From: Malachius bipustulatus
Taxonomy: Eukaryota; Arthropoda; Insecta; Coleoptera; Melyridae
DNA: 64,000 bases
Direction: 5' to 3'
Assembly: GCA_910589415.1 (NCBI GenBank)
Contig: OU342632.1
Location: 36,283,637-36,347,636 of the forward strand
Every line of letters starts with the position of its first letter. Within the stretch, counting starts at the first letter, position 1. Both the position numbers and the translations under genes were made by a program. The notes below the pieces were generated by a model. It was not told the origin of the DNA and ran no database searches. It saw nothing but the letters and a program-made list of their open reading frames with translations. This document shows positions 1 through 13,698 of this stretch, one piece after another.

Positions 1-1390
1 TGGAGATAGCTGCTGGAGGAAGTATGACCTCGACGGACCATCTGTCTATAAATAGGAGCGCTCTTCTAGCCGTCCAGGTCAAGCCAGTTATTAGTGAAGA
101 CGAGAAGTGGAAGCATTTACCCGCTGATGTTGTCCACCGTAGTTGTGACCAAAACTTGCGGATGAAATCTCGATGGATCACGGCAAAACACCCAGCAAAC
201 AATAACGATTTCAAACCAAAATATATTTAGAATTAACTACAATTCTTCTTATTCTTCTGGATGTTCAAAAGGAATATTTCTCAACTAGAAACAGCTTTAA
301 ACTGCATTTTTTCCACAGAGATCCCAGCAATAAATTCACAATAGAAACAATCATAGAAATTTATTCCGCTCCGCACTTCTTGGTGAAATATTAAATATTT
401 CAAATATTTAATATTTTTGTTAAATCTGTCAAAAAAAGGACAATAATACACAAGAAAGGTAATCCTATTATAAGGAGACAAATGCTGAAATAAAAGAACT
501 ATGAAATAAAACCATGAGTCTCCCTACCAACTTAACTCTCCAGAACATTCTAGAACATTCCCAACAATCTATTCTATTTTCGACGATAAGCAATAATCCG
601 AAAATCAAATCACTCTCACACTGTAATAACAGCTGTAATCATTACCGATACCGTTACCAACTTCTAGAAGCTGTATATGAAAATTGTTAAGAATAAATGG
701 AGTCATATTAAGACATCGTTTTGGAAAGCTGAGCTTATTATAAAGTTGTGATCAAATTGACGATAGACATCTAAATAAATCCAAAGACGATTCTTCTAAA
801 GATGACATAACAGTGATCTTAATAACTGGAAATACCATTAAGAATGTTGACATTTTGTTTGTTGCATAGTTCCGCATACGTGCTCAGAATTTTCATTTTT
901 ATATAGCAATTAACAATTCCAATGATATTTGGCAACCTGATCCGGACTAGCATGTCGCTTTAATGAATTAAATCATATTTTTTCCCGGCTAATATTTGAC
1001 CAAGCACAATGATGATATTATGATACGCCTACACTCACATATGTTCACAATGTGGCCACTCCTTAACATATTTTCTTGTTTGTTTACATTGAAAGCCATT
1101 CGAGCATAAAATATTCAATCAATTTTATGTCATTCTTATATGTATACCATCAAGTACCTACGTAAGCTATAATAGTTAAATCCAATTATTGTTGGTGTTT
1201 AAGATGTTACGATTTTTTAGATTACCCATAAAAAAAACATAAATCTACTACTGAAATCCTGAAAGTAAGTCATTGATCTTAATTATATCTTAAAAACTAT
1301 TAAAATAGCTTAGCACTAGTCCGCAGCATGTTTGCTTGATACGAGTACAAACTTTCGGCTCAATGATTGAGTGGAAAAATTAAACGAATA
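1..1390. other. AT-rich stretch without a recognised gene
   Basis: No open frame here carries a recognisable domain or a convincing splice pattern. A 68-codon frame near the start (24-230) has no family resemblance that I can name and could be the edge of something lying to the left of the window. The rest is AT-rich, intergenic or intronic in character. Confidence 0.5.
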
Positions 1391-1394
1391 TCTT

Positions 1395-2330
1395 GATTGG
1401 ACAGCAAGGAAGCTACTGGTCCTGATGGAATCCCATCAACATTAACTATTCGATATCATCATTAGAAGAAACTAATATTTTCCGCAAAAAAATCGGGATT
1501 AATTCCATCAACACATAAAAAAGAAAATATTTCTCAAAAAACTGCCACTTTCCAGGACAACAGCGACCAAGATTAATTGGAATAGAACCAGAACCTTCCA
1601 AAATCCGTATAATAATCGATCAAAGAACTACTCGTCTTTCTCTTATAAGCAAACTAATGAGATTTTGAACTATTTTGAGGCTCAAAAATCAATTATTCCC
1701 GAGATATGGCCGCTCCGCATCCTTAATATGTAACTGATAAAATTACTCCTTAGAAATCGACGCCCGATCATCTGACAGTTAAAATCATAAGCTTCTTTGG
1801 ATTGGTAGGTTTGGATTGTCACAGAGAGAGAAAATTTATGTTGCTACTGATCAGACTCCAACCCTAACCAATGGCAGTATCCTATCCAGCCATATACCCA
1901 CGATTGGTCGGGTGTGCCAAACAACAAACAACACCTCCAGCGATGATGACTTGACCTGAGATAACCAGACCAATTCTGACCATTAAGCCAGAAGTTCCCT
2001 TTGGATGGGTTTCGATCAACTCACTATTTTATAAATCTGGCGTTCCCCATCAGGTAGCTCCAGTCCCAAACCTGTTTTTGCCCATTAATGCTGCTCGTAA
2101 TCCAATTTGCTACCCTCCACATCAATTTCATCCAGAAACTTTTATGAAAAGCGAAAAACAACGCACTGTCAATTCGTCAAATTTGGATGCAACTCGAAGC
2201 AGCTAAGCATGCACAAGACGAAAACTTATAATATTTTCTCAAAAAGGTCAAAAGATCCTGCCATCAGCATTATTAGCTCCCCAAATACTTCAGAAAAACT
2301 TGACAATCCTCAATAGTTGCCAGTTTTCTG
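1395..2330 (+). mobile_element. Decayed non-LTR retrotransposon reverse transcriptase relic
   Basis: Around 1405-1433 the plus strand reads K-E-A-T-G-P-D-G-I-P, the ATGPDGIP motif of Jockey/I/R1/CR1-type non-LTR reverse transcriptases. About 600 bases on (2040-2095), with two frame changes, the reading GVP-HQ-(G)SSLGP matches the GVPQGSxLGP motif. Further on (about 2180-2215) a frame reads LQLEAAKHAQDEN. Stops and frameshifts are frequent and I could not find an intact YADD box, so this is an old inactive copy. The spacing of the first two motifs is shorter than in an intact enzyme, which suggests deletions. Extent is approximate and the clade is undetermined. Confidence 0.45.
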
Positions 2331-2339
2331 TAAGCCCTA

Positions 2340-5300
2340 ACACAAATCGATCATTTGTTTCCTAACCTTCCTTACTACGCCAAGCAAAAAAGCTCTCAAA
2401 TCGAGAGATTCTGACAAAAATAGTCCCAAGATCCAAACTGCACTTTTTCTACTCGAGTTTACCATTGTCTTTTTTTATTGACCCTTTAAGTAAAAAAAAT
2501 TGCATTTTTTGTATTTTTGCAGAAAAAGTGATAAAGTATATGAAATGGTCCCAATGACCGAATTGTAGAAAATCAAAATGTGAAGAAAATTAGAGCCGAT
2601 CGGTTCATTATTAAGGGAGAAAATTCCCTCCAAAAAAACACTTAAAACTGCGTTTTTCAAAAATTCGTAAAGTCGACATTTTTTGAGTTGTAGTTGCAGA
2701 TAGTCGATATTGATAGGTACTTCCTGCATGTGTGCAAAACTCAAACGCTGTCGGATAATTAGTTTTCCCGTTATTGCGACCAGAAGTTCTTCATCCTATA
2801 TTTTTGCAACGGATCGAATGGTCTGTTTGGAGGTTGGAGCTTGGGGAGGAAAAGGAGGTTGGAGGTTGTTCTGTTATCATACGAATTTGGAAAGTAGAAG
2901 TGCAATCATCTACAAAACTTCAATCTTCATTTTTCATTTAAATGCTGAAAAATGGTTGAAAATTGCACGCAAACATTAGCGGAAACGGCCGAGCGCGCAT
3001 CAGTGGTCATGGTTAATTAAAAAAAAAAAGAAAATAGTAGACTAAAAAATAGTAAAAAAATAAAATAGTAGAAAACTGCGCAGTTAGGATTTGGGGGCTA
3101 TTCCGCATGTGCCAATCATTCTTTTTGTCAAGAAAAAAACCTCTATTCGCTTGGACTATACTCTCTCTTGAATATTCCTCTCACGGCCACCGTTCTGAAA
3201 AATTTTTGCAAAAGATTCTGTACAAATTTTACTGCAGGTGGCTTCATTTTGCCACAATAAGATGTTTATACCGGGAAACTTTACTTTTTCGTAATTATCT
3301 TAAATTGTCAAAAATGCCGCAAATCTGCACTCCACAAAATGGAATTTTACCTTGATGTTGGAACCTTACTTTACCGAAGGCGTAAGCTGTTCCCAGTTTT
3401 AGATTATCCGGAATTTTTGGGTTAATAGACTGGACTTGAGCAGCAAATTTCAGCCAGCTTGCATGGTTAATGGAGGATTTGCATTCCAACTGCGAGAAAT
3501 TAAGTGCAACACTAGAACTAGAACTTCTTTTCGGGGATCGGTACGTGGAGAAGGTTTTTCAGGAAAATTTGCGGGAGTTTGATTCGAAGCTAATGTCAGT
3601 AGGATCATCACGGAATTTAAAAGGAACGACTAGCTTTTTCCATTGTCGGAAAAAACCTTAAGAGATTTGAGAATCTGCAATCGAGGTGTCGAACTTATAA
3701 GAGATTTCCGACAATAGTAGTAGTGACCATCGATGAAGTATAAAGAAAAGGGGGAAAAGTTTATTCAGATGACGATGGAGAAGTTCACAGAAAAGTTCAG
3801 AAATTACGAGAAAATGGTGGATGGAACCGAAGGAGAGGTGCAAGAAGAGTTGCAATCGAAGGAGAGGAGAGAATTGCAGGAAACAGTGCCACCATTGCAA
3901 GGTTTTTGAGACTTGGAGACGCAGTGGTTCCTCATAAATCTGACTTGGTGTAAAGACCAGAATGGTAGAAATTAATGTTACTGATGTGGCTACTCAGGAA
4001 GATTGACTTTAGTAAGATCTGATCGATCAGATAATTTGCATGTGGTAGTAACGATAGTGCTAGTAATTCGTCTTCCTGATGGCTCATCGATTTTTTTTCA
4101 TAATAAAAATTTGCTCACATTCTCAAAACTCATACAAATCTCAAGTATTGTACTGAAGGTGGACAAATTTGGGAAACTTGGACTGAAACTATTTACATGA
4201 AGTGTAATTTATAAGAAGTATTCGCCATAAATGCCTTTTGTACATATAAAACTTGACGGAGTTAACTATAAAAACTTTAATTAAAGTTGTGCTGCCAGTA
4301 TAACACAGAAGTATGTAATAAGAATAACTCACAGAAGAAGTGAATATTGTAAATGTTACATTTTGGCTGCTGCCGCTGAGCATTGAATGAAGGGGATCAT
4401 CCTGAAAATTTTAGTATCGGTGTGATCATACCTTAATACTGGAATTTTTTATCTAGTAAACTATCCGACATTCTAAAATCCGACTGGCGCCTGTCATCAT
4501 ATTAATAACTGGACCAAACTTAACCCTCGGGTCAGTTTTAAAGCCGCGTAATCAACCAAGTTTCAGCGCCGATAAGAAAAAATTACAGTAGCAGATTGTC
4601 TTGTTCCATTTCCTCCAAAGCATCGAGCTGATACGGTTAAGAATGTGATCAAACCTTAACATTTGTCTTATAGTAAGTTGTTTACAATAAAAAGAGCTTT
4701 TAGGCATAAATCAACGACTTTATCTCCCGGTTCAATTCAACCAATCGAAGTTGGTGCATGATAACGATAAGAAGACCAGATAGAGGTATTTTTCCATTTC
4801 TTCTCCTCTTTATCACCCTGTATACACCGAAGCGCGCGTACGTCATGCCGACACCATACCACCGATAGGCACGGGAAATATCAAAGAATAATATTGCAGA
4901 TCGAAACATCATCATCAGCATAAACGTTATTAAGAGTGGTCATAACAGTACTAGTGACTAGTACTAGTACACGCACTGGTACCAGCAAGTCGATAGCGAA
5001 TTCATTTGACTTCGTCAGCAGATTCCTCAATAACTTGCCGACTCCCATTCATTCAACTATCATCTCCCAACGATATTGGCGGTCGTTCACTATCACCATA
5101 CATCCACACAAACTCTCTCGAAGAGTACAAGAAGTAAGAACGACGCGGATCTCCATCCGGCTAGGCGTGCAAGATCGCTGTCTCTATTATTCTAATAAAA
5201 CTGTACATAGGTACAAGAGAGGAGAGTTCACAGGTGATTTTTTCGTTCGGTTTGCGTTTATTGTTCCGACTGCTCTATAAGTCGGTCATAGTGTCATAGA

Positions 5301-5900
5301 GTTTGTTGTATGGGAAAGAGATGCCGTGTGCCGCAAGTACCAGTACCAGCAGTACCACGTTGTGTTTATACAGTGTGTGAACTAAATATTATGTGGCAGT
5401 GAAGTGTTGGAGGGTTTTTTTGTGGACTCGTAGTCTTGCTCGATCAATTTTAGAAAAGGTAACTTGTCTAATAATTAACACGAACTGGATCACTGGTCAG
5501 AACGCTAACCGAGCAACAAAGACGTGAAAGTCTGTCTGGAAAGAAAATCTGCGGCAAATTATATTTTAATTTCATAATTATAAAAACTCCAGAGAGAAAA
5601 TATGAAGAGATCGACTTTTTTTAATTTAAATTAGCTATTTGATTAAATTTCTCGATCAATTATTTGGAGTAACAGGCGACAGAAAATCGCATTAGGGACT
5701 TCGATGTATTGAGTAAAAAAGAAGACCCCCTCAAACCCTCCCCCATAAATTTTGTGCGATTTTTATTTTTTTCACGCTTTAAATGGACTCTTGCATTAAA
5801 GCGACACACATAGGTGATATGGGAAATTATTTCCCAAACGGTTAAGAAAATTTTGATTTTGCTATGAGTTGTTACATAAAAAATTACGCCAAACGACATT
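2340..5900. other. Intergenic stretch; one tiny charged frame and a possible upstream exon
   Basis: No gene is recognised. A 58-codon frame at 3733-3909 (plus) is Lys/Glu-rich and helix-like, but has no family match that I know and may be a transposon gag remnant. From about 4930 to 5460 composition is less AT-rich and ends in a donor-like AAAAG|GTAACT at about 5459; this could be a 5' non-coding exon or promoter region for the Methuselah-like gene starting at 9497, which has an acceptor-like TTCCAG just upstream of its start codon. That link is speculative. A short palindrome of overlapping ACTAGT units lies at about 4948-4964. Confidence 0.3.
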
Positions 5901-5905
5901 TTTAT

Positions 5906-6968
5906 ATGAGCAGTTTACAGTGTCAAATTTGATATTTCATGTAAGAAAATTACAAAATACATTATTTTTAAAAATTTCGAAAAACTCACTAGAACGGTTA
6001 TAATTTTTTCATTTTTATTCTCCTACTAATAAATTGCCAGCTGGAAATTCTAAGTGGCCGCATGGCCCTAAGAGCTGTGTCAAATTAGATGCAATTTATT
6101 ACTTTTTAAATGGACTACCCTATTGGTTAAGAAAATTTTGGTAAGTGGGTTACCTATCAGCTCTCTTGCAGATATAATTTTTCTAATTTTCTTTAAACTG
6201 GGCATTTATGGATAGCTCAAATTTTACCAAACTTTTTCAAAATTACCCCTTCACGCCCAACTTATCTTTTCAATATAGTTTGAACACTAATAATTGTTAT
6301 CCTGAATATACTGTTTTTCTTGGAATAATACAAAATGACCCCAAAAACTGTGTCAAATATGACGCAAAGTTGACATAATTTGTTTTTGTTCAAATAACTA
6401 CATACTTTATAAAAAAGTTCTTCAAGTCCGGTTTTTTGGTAAGTCAAATAAAACAAAAAAAAATAAAAAAAAATCGTTGTTTACTGGATTAATGCACAAC
6501 AACAATTTTTGTTATAATGTTTTACTTTTTAAAAAGGGAGAAAAATATAATTTTTATTAGATTTTTTTTAAATTTGGTTCTTTTGACTAGTTGCTTGGTA
6601 ACTAAGCGAAATAAAATAATTTTTGCAAAAATTATGTCAACTTTGCACCAATTTTGACATGGTTTTGGCTGTCATTTTTATTTTTTATTTTTCTATGAAA
6701 AATAGTAGTTAGAACAATAATTATTGGTAATCAAAAAATATTGAAAAGATGTTTGGTGTGAAAGTAAAAGTTTGATAAAATCTGCAAAAAATAAAAATAA
6801 AAAAATTTAAGTGTAAAAATAAAATTTGTAGTAGTAAGGAACAATCAAAAAACAAACAACTTCTTCCAGGAACGTTTTTCGAAATTTCCGAAAATAACGT
6901 TACGTTTTGTAATTGTTTACAAAAAAAATGTAAAATTTGACAGTTATAAAACTCACGTGACTGCTCAT
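5906..6968. mobile_element. Fold-back (palindromic) element, about 1.06 kb
   Basis: The outer ends are inverted copies of each other: ATGAGCAGT at 5906 pairs with ACTGCTCAT ending at 6968. The match continues inward for roughly 90 bases with gaps (TGTCAAATTT, AATTACAAAA and AAATTTCGAAAAAC on one side, their complements on the other). A second inner pair is clear: GCAAAGTTGACATAATTTG around 6363-6383 against its complement around 6625-6645. No transposase frame is visible inside. This is the structure of a non-autonomous fold-back DNA element. The target-site duplication is not obvious, so the exact ends are uncertain. Confidence 0.6.
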
Positions 6969-6969
6969 G

Positions 6970-9496
6970 TTGTGTACATCATGGCATCTTTTTCGAGCCC
7001 AAATTAATAGCAAACTCAAAATTATCTTAATTAATTAATTCAACCTCCAAAACTGATATTTCTGACTCTTGGGAGCTGCGAATAAGAATACTACTTCCGC
7101 AATTCCTTATTTTATTTGAACTGTCTCAGAAGCTCACGTTAAGACAAAATGTATAAAAAATATCAGTCTTTTTAGCAAAAGTAAAAGTAGTAAAACGGTA
7201 ATTTTTGGGTGGCGTTATTATGGACCAATAATTTCGATAGTATGTTACTGTTAATTATTTATAATTCGTGAAAAAGAATAGAAACAAAGCAGTTAGGTAT
7301 TAAAAGATTTAAAAAATAAATAATTTTCTTAAACTGAGATATTAAAACAGTCAATGCAAAAGAAGTTATATTTGAAAAAAGTCTATAGAATACTTAGTAC
7401 ATTCTGTAACAAGTTGTGGCATATTCTGCACGAATGGAGAGAGTTCGTCACGAGGAGGACGTATCCACGAGTGCGGAATATGCGTGAGCACGTGCCTGCA
7501 CCAAACGTGTTGCAGACATTATTTTCTCTACGATTTCAAAATTTAAATTGAATAAATTTGACAGTTTGCCATTGCTGATTGCAAATGGTTGGTTGGTAGC
7601 CAATGAAGTCCTTTCATTCTCATTCTGTCTAATGAATTCTAAAAATTCTGATACAGTTTAAATTACATTATTCCATAATTAAAAATTACACAAGCATGCG
7701 TGACTACTCTAGAACAATCGTAGAGTAAACTGTTTTTATGATAATTAGCGGCCCAATTTTTAAAAACTTAAACAATTTTTAGTATAAAGGAAACGTAAGC
7801 TAAAGTCCTAGTACAATAAACACATTTTTTGGCCATATTTTCGGTTTCATTTATCAATACTTCGATGTTCGCAAGATTAAATCAAATCAGACCCTCCGTC
7901 AGATAATAAATTAGAAATAAACTTTTTGAAATTGTCTGTCTGTAATGACGATGAGTACTACAAGTCCAAGAGGTTTAATAAGAGCACAGATCCGTATTAA
8001 GTTGAAATTGCACTGATGATGTCAATAGTTACAGTCCGAAACACGTTTGAACCACTTTTATGTGTGGCATATCATTAAATTCAGAATTATAATATCTTTC
8101 ATTTTTTGCAATAAAAAAATCCAGGGCCGTGTTTAAAAAATTGAAATCACAAAAATAAATCGGGTCAATAACTGCAATGAAAGTGTGCTTTCAGTTCTTC
8201 CCGATCTTCAATAAGAACGCCAATAAATCAGAAAAAGTAAAATTGAACGATTCAAAAATCGTTTAATAAAAAAAAATCATTTTAGAAATCTCTTTCTGCC
8301 ATTGCATTGTCCTTCTGGTTGCCTAACCTTTCCCCCATTTAACCAGTATCTCTCACGGTTTGCGAAATCCCCATGCTGTTCATTCTTATCTTGGACAGTG
8401 TTTATTGTTGACCTACTTCGCGGTATTTTGGATTCGCGATATAGATTAATGTTTCCTTTATAATATCGCTCTGCGTGCGAGAGGTAATCTGTTCCAAGCC
8501 CACTAAATTCTTTTTACTTTTCTTAATCTTTAAGAACGTCTTGATTTTTCTCTATGCAAGCCTTCGATTATACCTACCACTCTTCGTTACCATGCCAATC
8601 ATCTCTTACTTTTAAGTTTATTATTTTTCAAATAAAAATATTTTGAGCAGCCATAATGAGAAAAATCAAATAAAAATTATAATAGTTTCAATCTGAAATT
8701 GATTAAAAAGTAAAATATAAGCTAATTTTATATTACACGTTAACCAGAATCAACAGGTATATCGTTCGTTATTATTGGTAACGGCCGTTAAGACTCATTG
8801 GCGGCCTGCGTTACGAAATAGGAATTCGCAGCGTCTATAGCGCCTGTAAAGGTGTCAGTTAAAGAATTTTTCAAAGATATTGCAGCCGCGGAATTGGCAT
8901 TACGCGGCTGCAGATCCTCATCTCATCTCATCAAATTGCACGCTTTGAAATAAGATACCTACATAATAATAATGCCTAATTGTTTTGCATCTCAGTACAT
9001 AATTAAACGTCTCGCTGTATATGGATAATGTTACGTTTCCAGATTGCATTCGAAGAAAAAAATTTGCACTTTCCGTTGATGCGACAAAGCACCAGGAAAT
9101 AAGAATTTACTGATCTTTTAAAACACTAGAATTGATATTTACTTGTGCTGCAGAAACATCATCAATTATGCATAACTCGAAGAACAAGAATTTTATTTGC
9201 CATTTCCAGTTTAATTTATTGTTTAATATTATCAAGGTTATCATCGGATGAGCGTTATTTAGCAATTTCATAATTTAGCGGTCGAGCTGGTGTAAAACTT
9301 TAATAGGAGAGTTCACATAAACTTGTTTTCTATATTCCGGTACAATAACACACAATAATTTAATAATAAAAAACATCCTCGCTGAATATTAATTATTATT
9401 ATGTATTATATAAAAAAATTAAAAGGAATCAAGTCGTCAACAGGTAATGAAACAATTTTATAACAATTCCAGGAGTCTCTCGCAAGCGTTACAATC
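6970..9496. other. Intergenic region upstream of mth-like 1
   Basis: No gene is recognised. The stretch is AT-rich. A splice-acceptor-like TTCCAG lies at about 9467-9472, some 25 bases before the start codon of the downstream receptor gene. This suggests that a 5' non-coding exon lies somewhere upstream in this region or further left. Confidence 0.4.
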
Positions 9497-12400
9497 ATGC
9501 CGCCGAAATGGACAGTAGTTATCCTCATTTTGACCACTTTCGCAGCTTATTCTGGAGCTGCGAGGAACTGTTGCACGGCCGGTCAAAATGTAATAGAAGT
9601 AGGTAAAGGATGCGCTGATCATACTGTCGTAAACATCGACTGCCCAACGTCTTACATGCTGGACATTGTGCAAGAAAACACAACCGGATGGATAAACATA
9701 GACGAAGGAGGAAACTTATGGTTCCTCAAAGATTCGATTCCGGAAAACAAGTGAGTTTTTCAAATTCAACTCTGGCAGCGATCAGAACGTTTTCTTTCCA
9801 GATTTTGTCTGGGCCAAGCGAAAACTTCCAGTGGAAAACTACGAGACCAATTGGTGATATGTTACGAAGAAGAACCGATGGATTCGAGAAGCGGCCCTTC
9901 GACTGCCCTACTCGTAGTCAGTTTTATATCTGTGATCTTCCTAGTTTTAACGGTTATAGTGTACTTATTGTTACCAAGACTTATGGACTTACAGGTAAAT
10001 ATTTAATATTTTCTAGACAATAAGGTGAAAATTTTATATAAAGGGTTTCCAAGAATTCAACTTCTTATTGGTTCAAAATCCTTAAAAAAATACCCAAGAA
10101 AAAAAGATTTCGATGGTAATATTCAAGGCATCAAATAAGATATTTACTAAGGACCCCCATAAATATTTTTTCACAGGAATTTTTCACAGGAATAATACTA
10201 TTTTGTGTACAGGTAGTACGTAATAACAAAAAATCAAACTGAAGTTGACGTAAGTGACGGAATGTCTATTGTCGATTTAAAGCAAAATTAACGTCAAGAA
10301 TTATTACTGTAGCTGTCTTTCATGATTTAAACTTACTGTTACGTTCTCCTCCAAACAAAAAAGCTGGTGTACCACAAGGACCAGTTTTAGGAACTAATTC
10401 ATATTCTTGGAAATCTTGCATTTGGTTAGTCTACACAAGAAACATTAACAGTCACGGCAACCCAAAACAATTTTACATACATGCAAAACTAAAAATTTCT
10501 TTCTAAACTTATCGTAAATTCTTTACAATATCGTCGATTTCTATACTTTATGGCGTAACTACAGCATTCTGCAAATATTTATTGTTTTATACTAAAAGTG
10601 ATGGATTTAAGATTTGTATCTTGGGAGAAATCTTCTTTAGATAAGCTCTCTTAAGAAAAGAGTTTATTCAAAACTGCACTTACGCCGAAATAAAAAAATC
10701 AGATACGTCTTCTCGTGAACACCTTTATCTATTTTTACAAAAAATAATAATAATTCTTTCTAAATAATATAAATTAAATAAAAACAACACATATTTCATT
10801 TATATACGGAAGCGCATAAGCGTACTTACATCCAAATAAGCATATACGCCAAAAAAATTAAATCAAGAATTAAAAATTTTCTATAACACGATTTGACGTA
10901 AGTAACTTATGTCGGTGGCAGTTTCACAGTTCAAGTTACACCTATCTTCTTGTACGTATAAGTGAGATTAGAGAGATACAACGAAAAATCAAATAGAGTA
11001 CCTATTCAAAATTTGTGAAACACGATTTGACGTAAGCGACTTACGTCGAGGACAGCTTCACAGGTCAACTCACATTTACTCCAAGAATGTTAGGTCTTTC
11101 GATCAGCTTCCATTCCCAACTGGAAACTTTCTTTCTGAACTTATCGTAAACCCTTTACAATATCGTTGATTTCTATACTAATGGCGTAACTAGCATTCTA
11201 CATTTTTTTTCTTTTTTAAGACTATGAAGTGATGGATTTGAGATTTAATTAAAATACGTATATCTTGGGAGAAATCTTCTCTAGATAAGCGCTTTTATGA
11301 GAGCAGTTTATTCAAAATTGCACTTACGCCAAAATAAAAAATTTAGATACGTCTTAAAAGTTTGCTTTATTACAGATTTGTTTAGGTTTTACGCCAACAG
11401 TAAATTACTTGATGCGAGATTTAATATTTTTATAAAATTATAAAATCTATTATTATGAAAAATGATAACAATGACTTCTAATTAATGCAATTTAATAAAT
11501 AAAAACACCACTAGCCTAATTACCTCTAAAAATGCGGTAAAAAAATTAAATTAAGTTAAAAAAATTTAATATGACAAGATTTGACGTAAGTAACTTATGT
11601 CGGTGACAGTTTCACAGTTCAAGTCACACCTATCTTCTTGTACGTATAAGATACATTAAAAAATCAAATCGAGTATTCAAAATTTGTGAAACACGATTTG
11701 ACGAAAGTGACTTACGTCAAGGACAGCTTCACAGTTCAAGTCACACTTATCTCAATGTACGTTAGAGTGTACTGAGATACATAAACCGTAGAATCAAATC
11801 ACGTAGGTATTCAAAATTTCTGTAACTCGACTTGACGTAAGTATCGGCAACAGTTACGTCACTTATGTCATTAATGTGGCAGTCATTTATGCACAAGTGC
11901 CACTTTGCAAAGTGAAACACCGTGTTAGATGTTATGTGTCCTGTTATTATAATACTTTTTGTCAGTTACGCCATTATAGATGCGGAATATCAATTTTTTA
12001 TAAAACAAGCACCTATCCCGTGAACTTGAAATTAAATTACCGCTTGAAGAAACGATCTTAGATGTTTTTCTCATATCATGAGCAGAAAATCATTCACTGA
12101 CATCACTGACAAAAAAAAATGCAAATAACACAAGCGACAACTCTACCAGTCGAAGGTGGCTTTGGATTAATTAAAGAATTTTTTGGTTCTTATTACGTTA
12201 TCAGTAAAATCAAAAATTCTGTATATTTTGCAATTTTTCCGCAAAAATCTGTTAAGTGATCAGACCGAAACTACCCTCACCCATTATTGAGTCCCAACAA
12301 AGTCTTCTGATATGCCTGTTTTTCCATTCTAGGGAATATGTATGGTTTTCTCGATATCCGCGCTGGCAGTTTCATTTTTCTTCCTCGACATCAGTCAAGT

Positions 12401-13698
12401 CGTTAACATCAGCGGAGAAAAAACCTGCGTCGCGATGGCCTGTCTCATTTTCATCTCGTTCCTCTACTCGTTCTTCTGGCTGAACGTCCTCTCCTTCCAT
12501 ATCTGGAGAACGACCGTTCTGTAAGTATCATCGATGAAAACGAGGTGACAAAAATTTGCAATACTATATTTTCTTTCAGTCCGACGAACACGATGTCAAA
12601 ACTGAGATGGATCTACATCTACCACGCTTACGCCCTGATCGGACCTTTCATTTTCCTGGCGTTCCTCCTGATCGGTCATTACGGGGACCTGGAATCCCTG
12701 AACCACATAAAACCTGGCTTCGGTTACGGCGTTTGCTGGTTCGCAAGTAAGTTATTACCGGATTAAAAATTATCTATTATTGTATCAATTATCCGCCTCT
12801 TCGTTGCGTAATGGAGTAGAAAGTGCAATTATTGAAACATATACCACGGGTGTATTCTTCATAATGTTTTGCAATACAATCTGTGACAGTAGCACTATAG
12901 CACTAGCACTACTATTATGTTTATAAGCTTTGAGATAATTCGTTTTATTTATTACTTAAGTCGGAGTAATTTTATTTGTGATTACTCAATCGCCCTGCGT
13001 ATTGTTCCTATATCAATTCACATTTTTCAGCATCCGAATCGCAATTTGCATATTTCTATGGACCTATCATTGGACTTATTTGCATCAACACCGTATTTTT
13101 CATCTGGACAGTCATATTTCTCTGGAATGACGTCAGCTTTGACAATGCGAGAAAAAGCAATATTCTGAAATACAGGTAAATTAATTGTTTTACAGGTACC
13201 ACCAAGCAGCAAACTTTTTTTGCTATTCTCATGGTTTCCAAATGTTGAAAACCAAAACTTCAATTATTGCCCTAATTTAGTTTTTTTTTTCAACTAATTT
13301 AATTTCACTTCCAGGTTAAGACTGTGCCTAAAACTGTTCATAATAATGGGCCTGACTTGGATTTTCGAAATTCTCTCGAGCATCTACGTGCTGGACTCGT
13401 TGAAAGCTTTATGGTGAGTTGTAAAACGAAAAAATAACAATTTTCCTACAATAATCTCGATATTTTCAGGTTGATAACTGATTTCCTCAACGCCGGTGAA
13501 GGGATACTCATATTCCTTATTTTAGTGGTCTTCAGAAGGAAAGTATTCAAGGGACTCATAAACCGGCCCCCCTTCACAAAATACGTTCCGAACAGTTGGA
13601 AGACGTTCGTGGACGAGGACGAGGGCGAGGACGACGCACTCACAAACCCGGAACAGGAGCAGTCGCAGGAAATAACAGATATAGCGGTGACAAAATAA
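9497..13698 (+). CDS. Methuselah-like G-protein-coupled receptor 1 (seven exons)
   Basis: This is a predicted family B-type Methuselah-like receptor, a seven-pass plasma-membrane protein; in Drosophila the family is linked to stress resistance, lifespan and development. My exon model is 9497-9750, 9802-9994, 12333-12520, 12580-12746, 13031-13175, 13315-13413 and 13470-13698. All introns are GT-AG with consistent phase, giving 424 residues. Residues 1-21 form a signal peptide (MPPKWTVVILILTTFAAYSG). A Cys-rich ectodomain follows (NCC, then CVICYEEE-like cysteines near 105). Membrane segments lie near 119-142, 151-173, 179-205 and 221-243, plus three more in the last three exons, including the GLTWIFEI motif typical of segment 6. 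The C-tail is short and acidic (DEDEGEDD). The ectodomain is under 100 residues, about half the length in the canonical Methuselah structure, so an exon could have been missed in the 2.3-kb second intron, but the phase is continuous without one. Paralogue 4.5 kb downstream on the same strand. Confidence 0.85.
10493..11870. repeat. Degenerate tandem repeat array in intron 2 of mth-like 1
   Basis: The intron is built from repeated blocks. One block (10495-10690) recurs at 11125-11345, sharing CTTATCGTAAA, TTTACAATATCG, GATTTCTATACT and ATGGCGTAACT. A second block recurs five times, each beginning with a dyad related to GACGTAAGNNACTTANGTC: at 10895, 11029, 11583, 11700 and, more decayed, 11834. 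Most copies are followed by a CAGTTTCACAG or CAGCTTCACAG string. The copy at 11029-11047 is an almost perfect palindrome. Identity between copies looks high over 60-150 bases, which indicates duplication within the intron. Confidence 0.75.

Noticed and set aside
3733..3909. 58-codon Lys/Glu-rich frame as a small protein gene
   Set aside because: No family resemblance, no conserved start context and no splice partners; low-complexity charge alone is not evidence of a gene.
8013..8041. CTGATGA followed 18 bases later by GAAA, like a hammerhead ribozyme core
   Set aside because: The bases between the two boxes do not form the required stem II, and no clear stems I and III flank the core, so it is probably chance or a decayed retrotransposon end.
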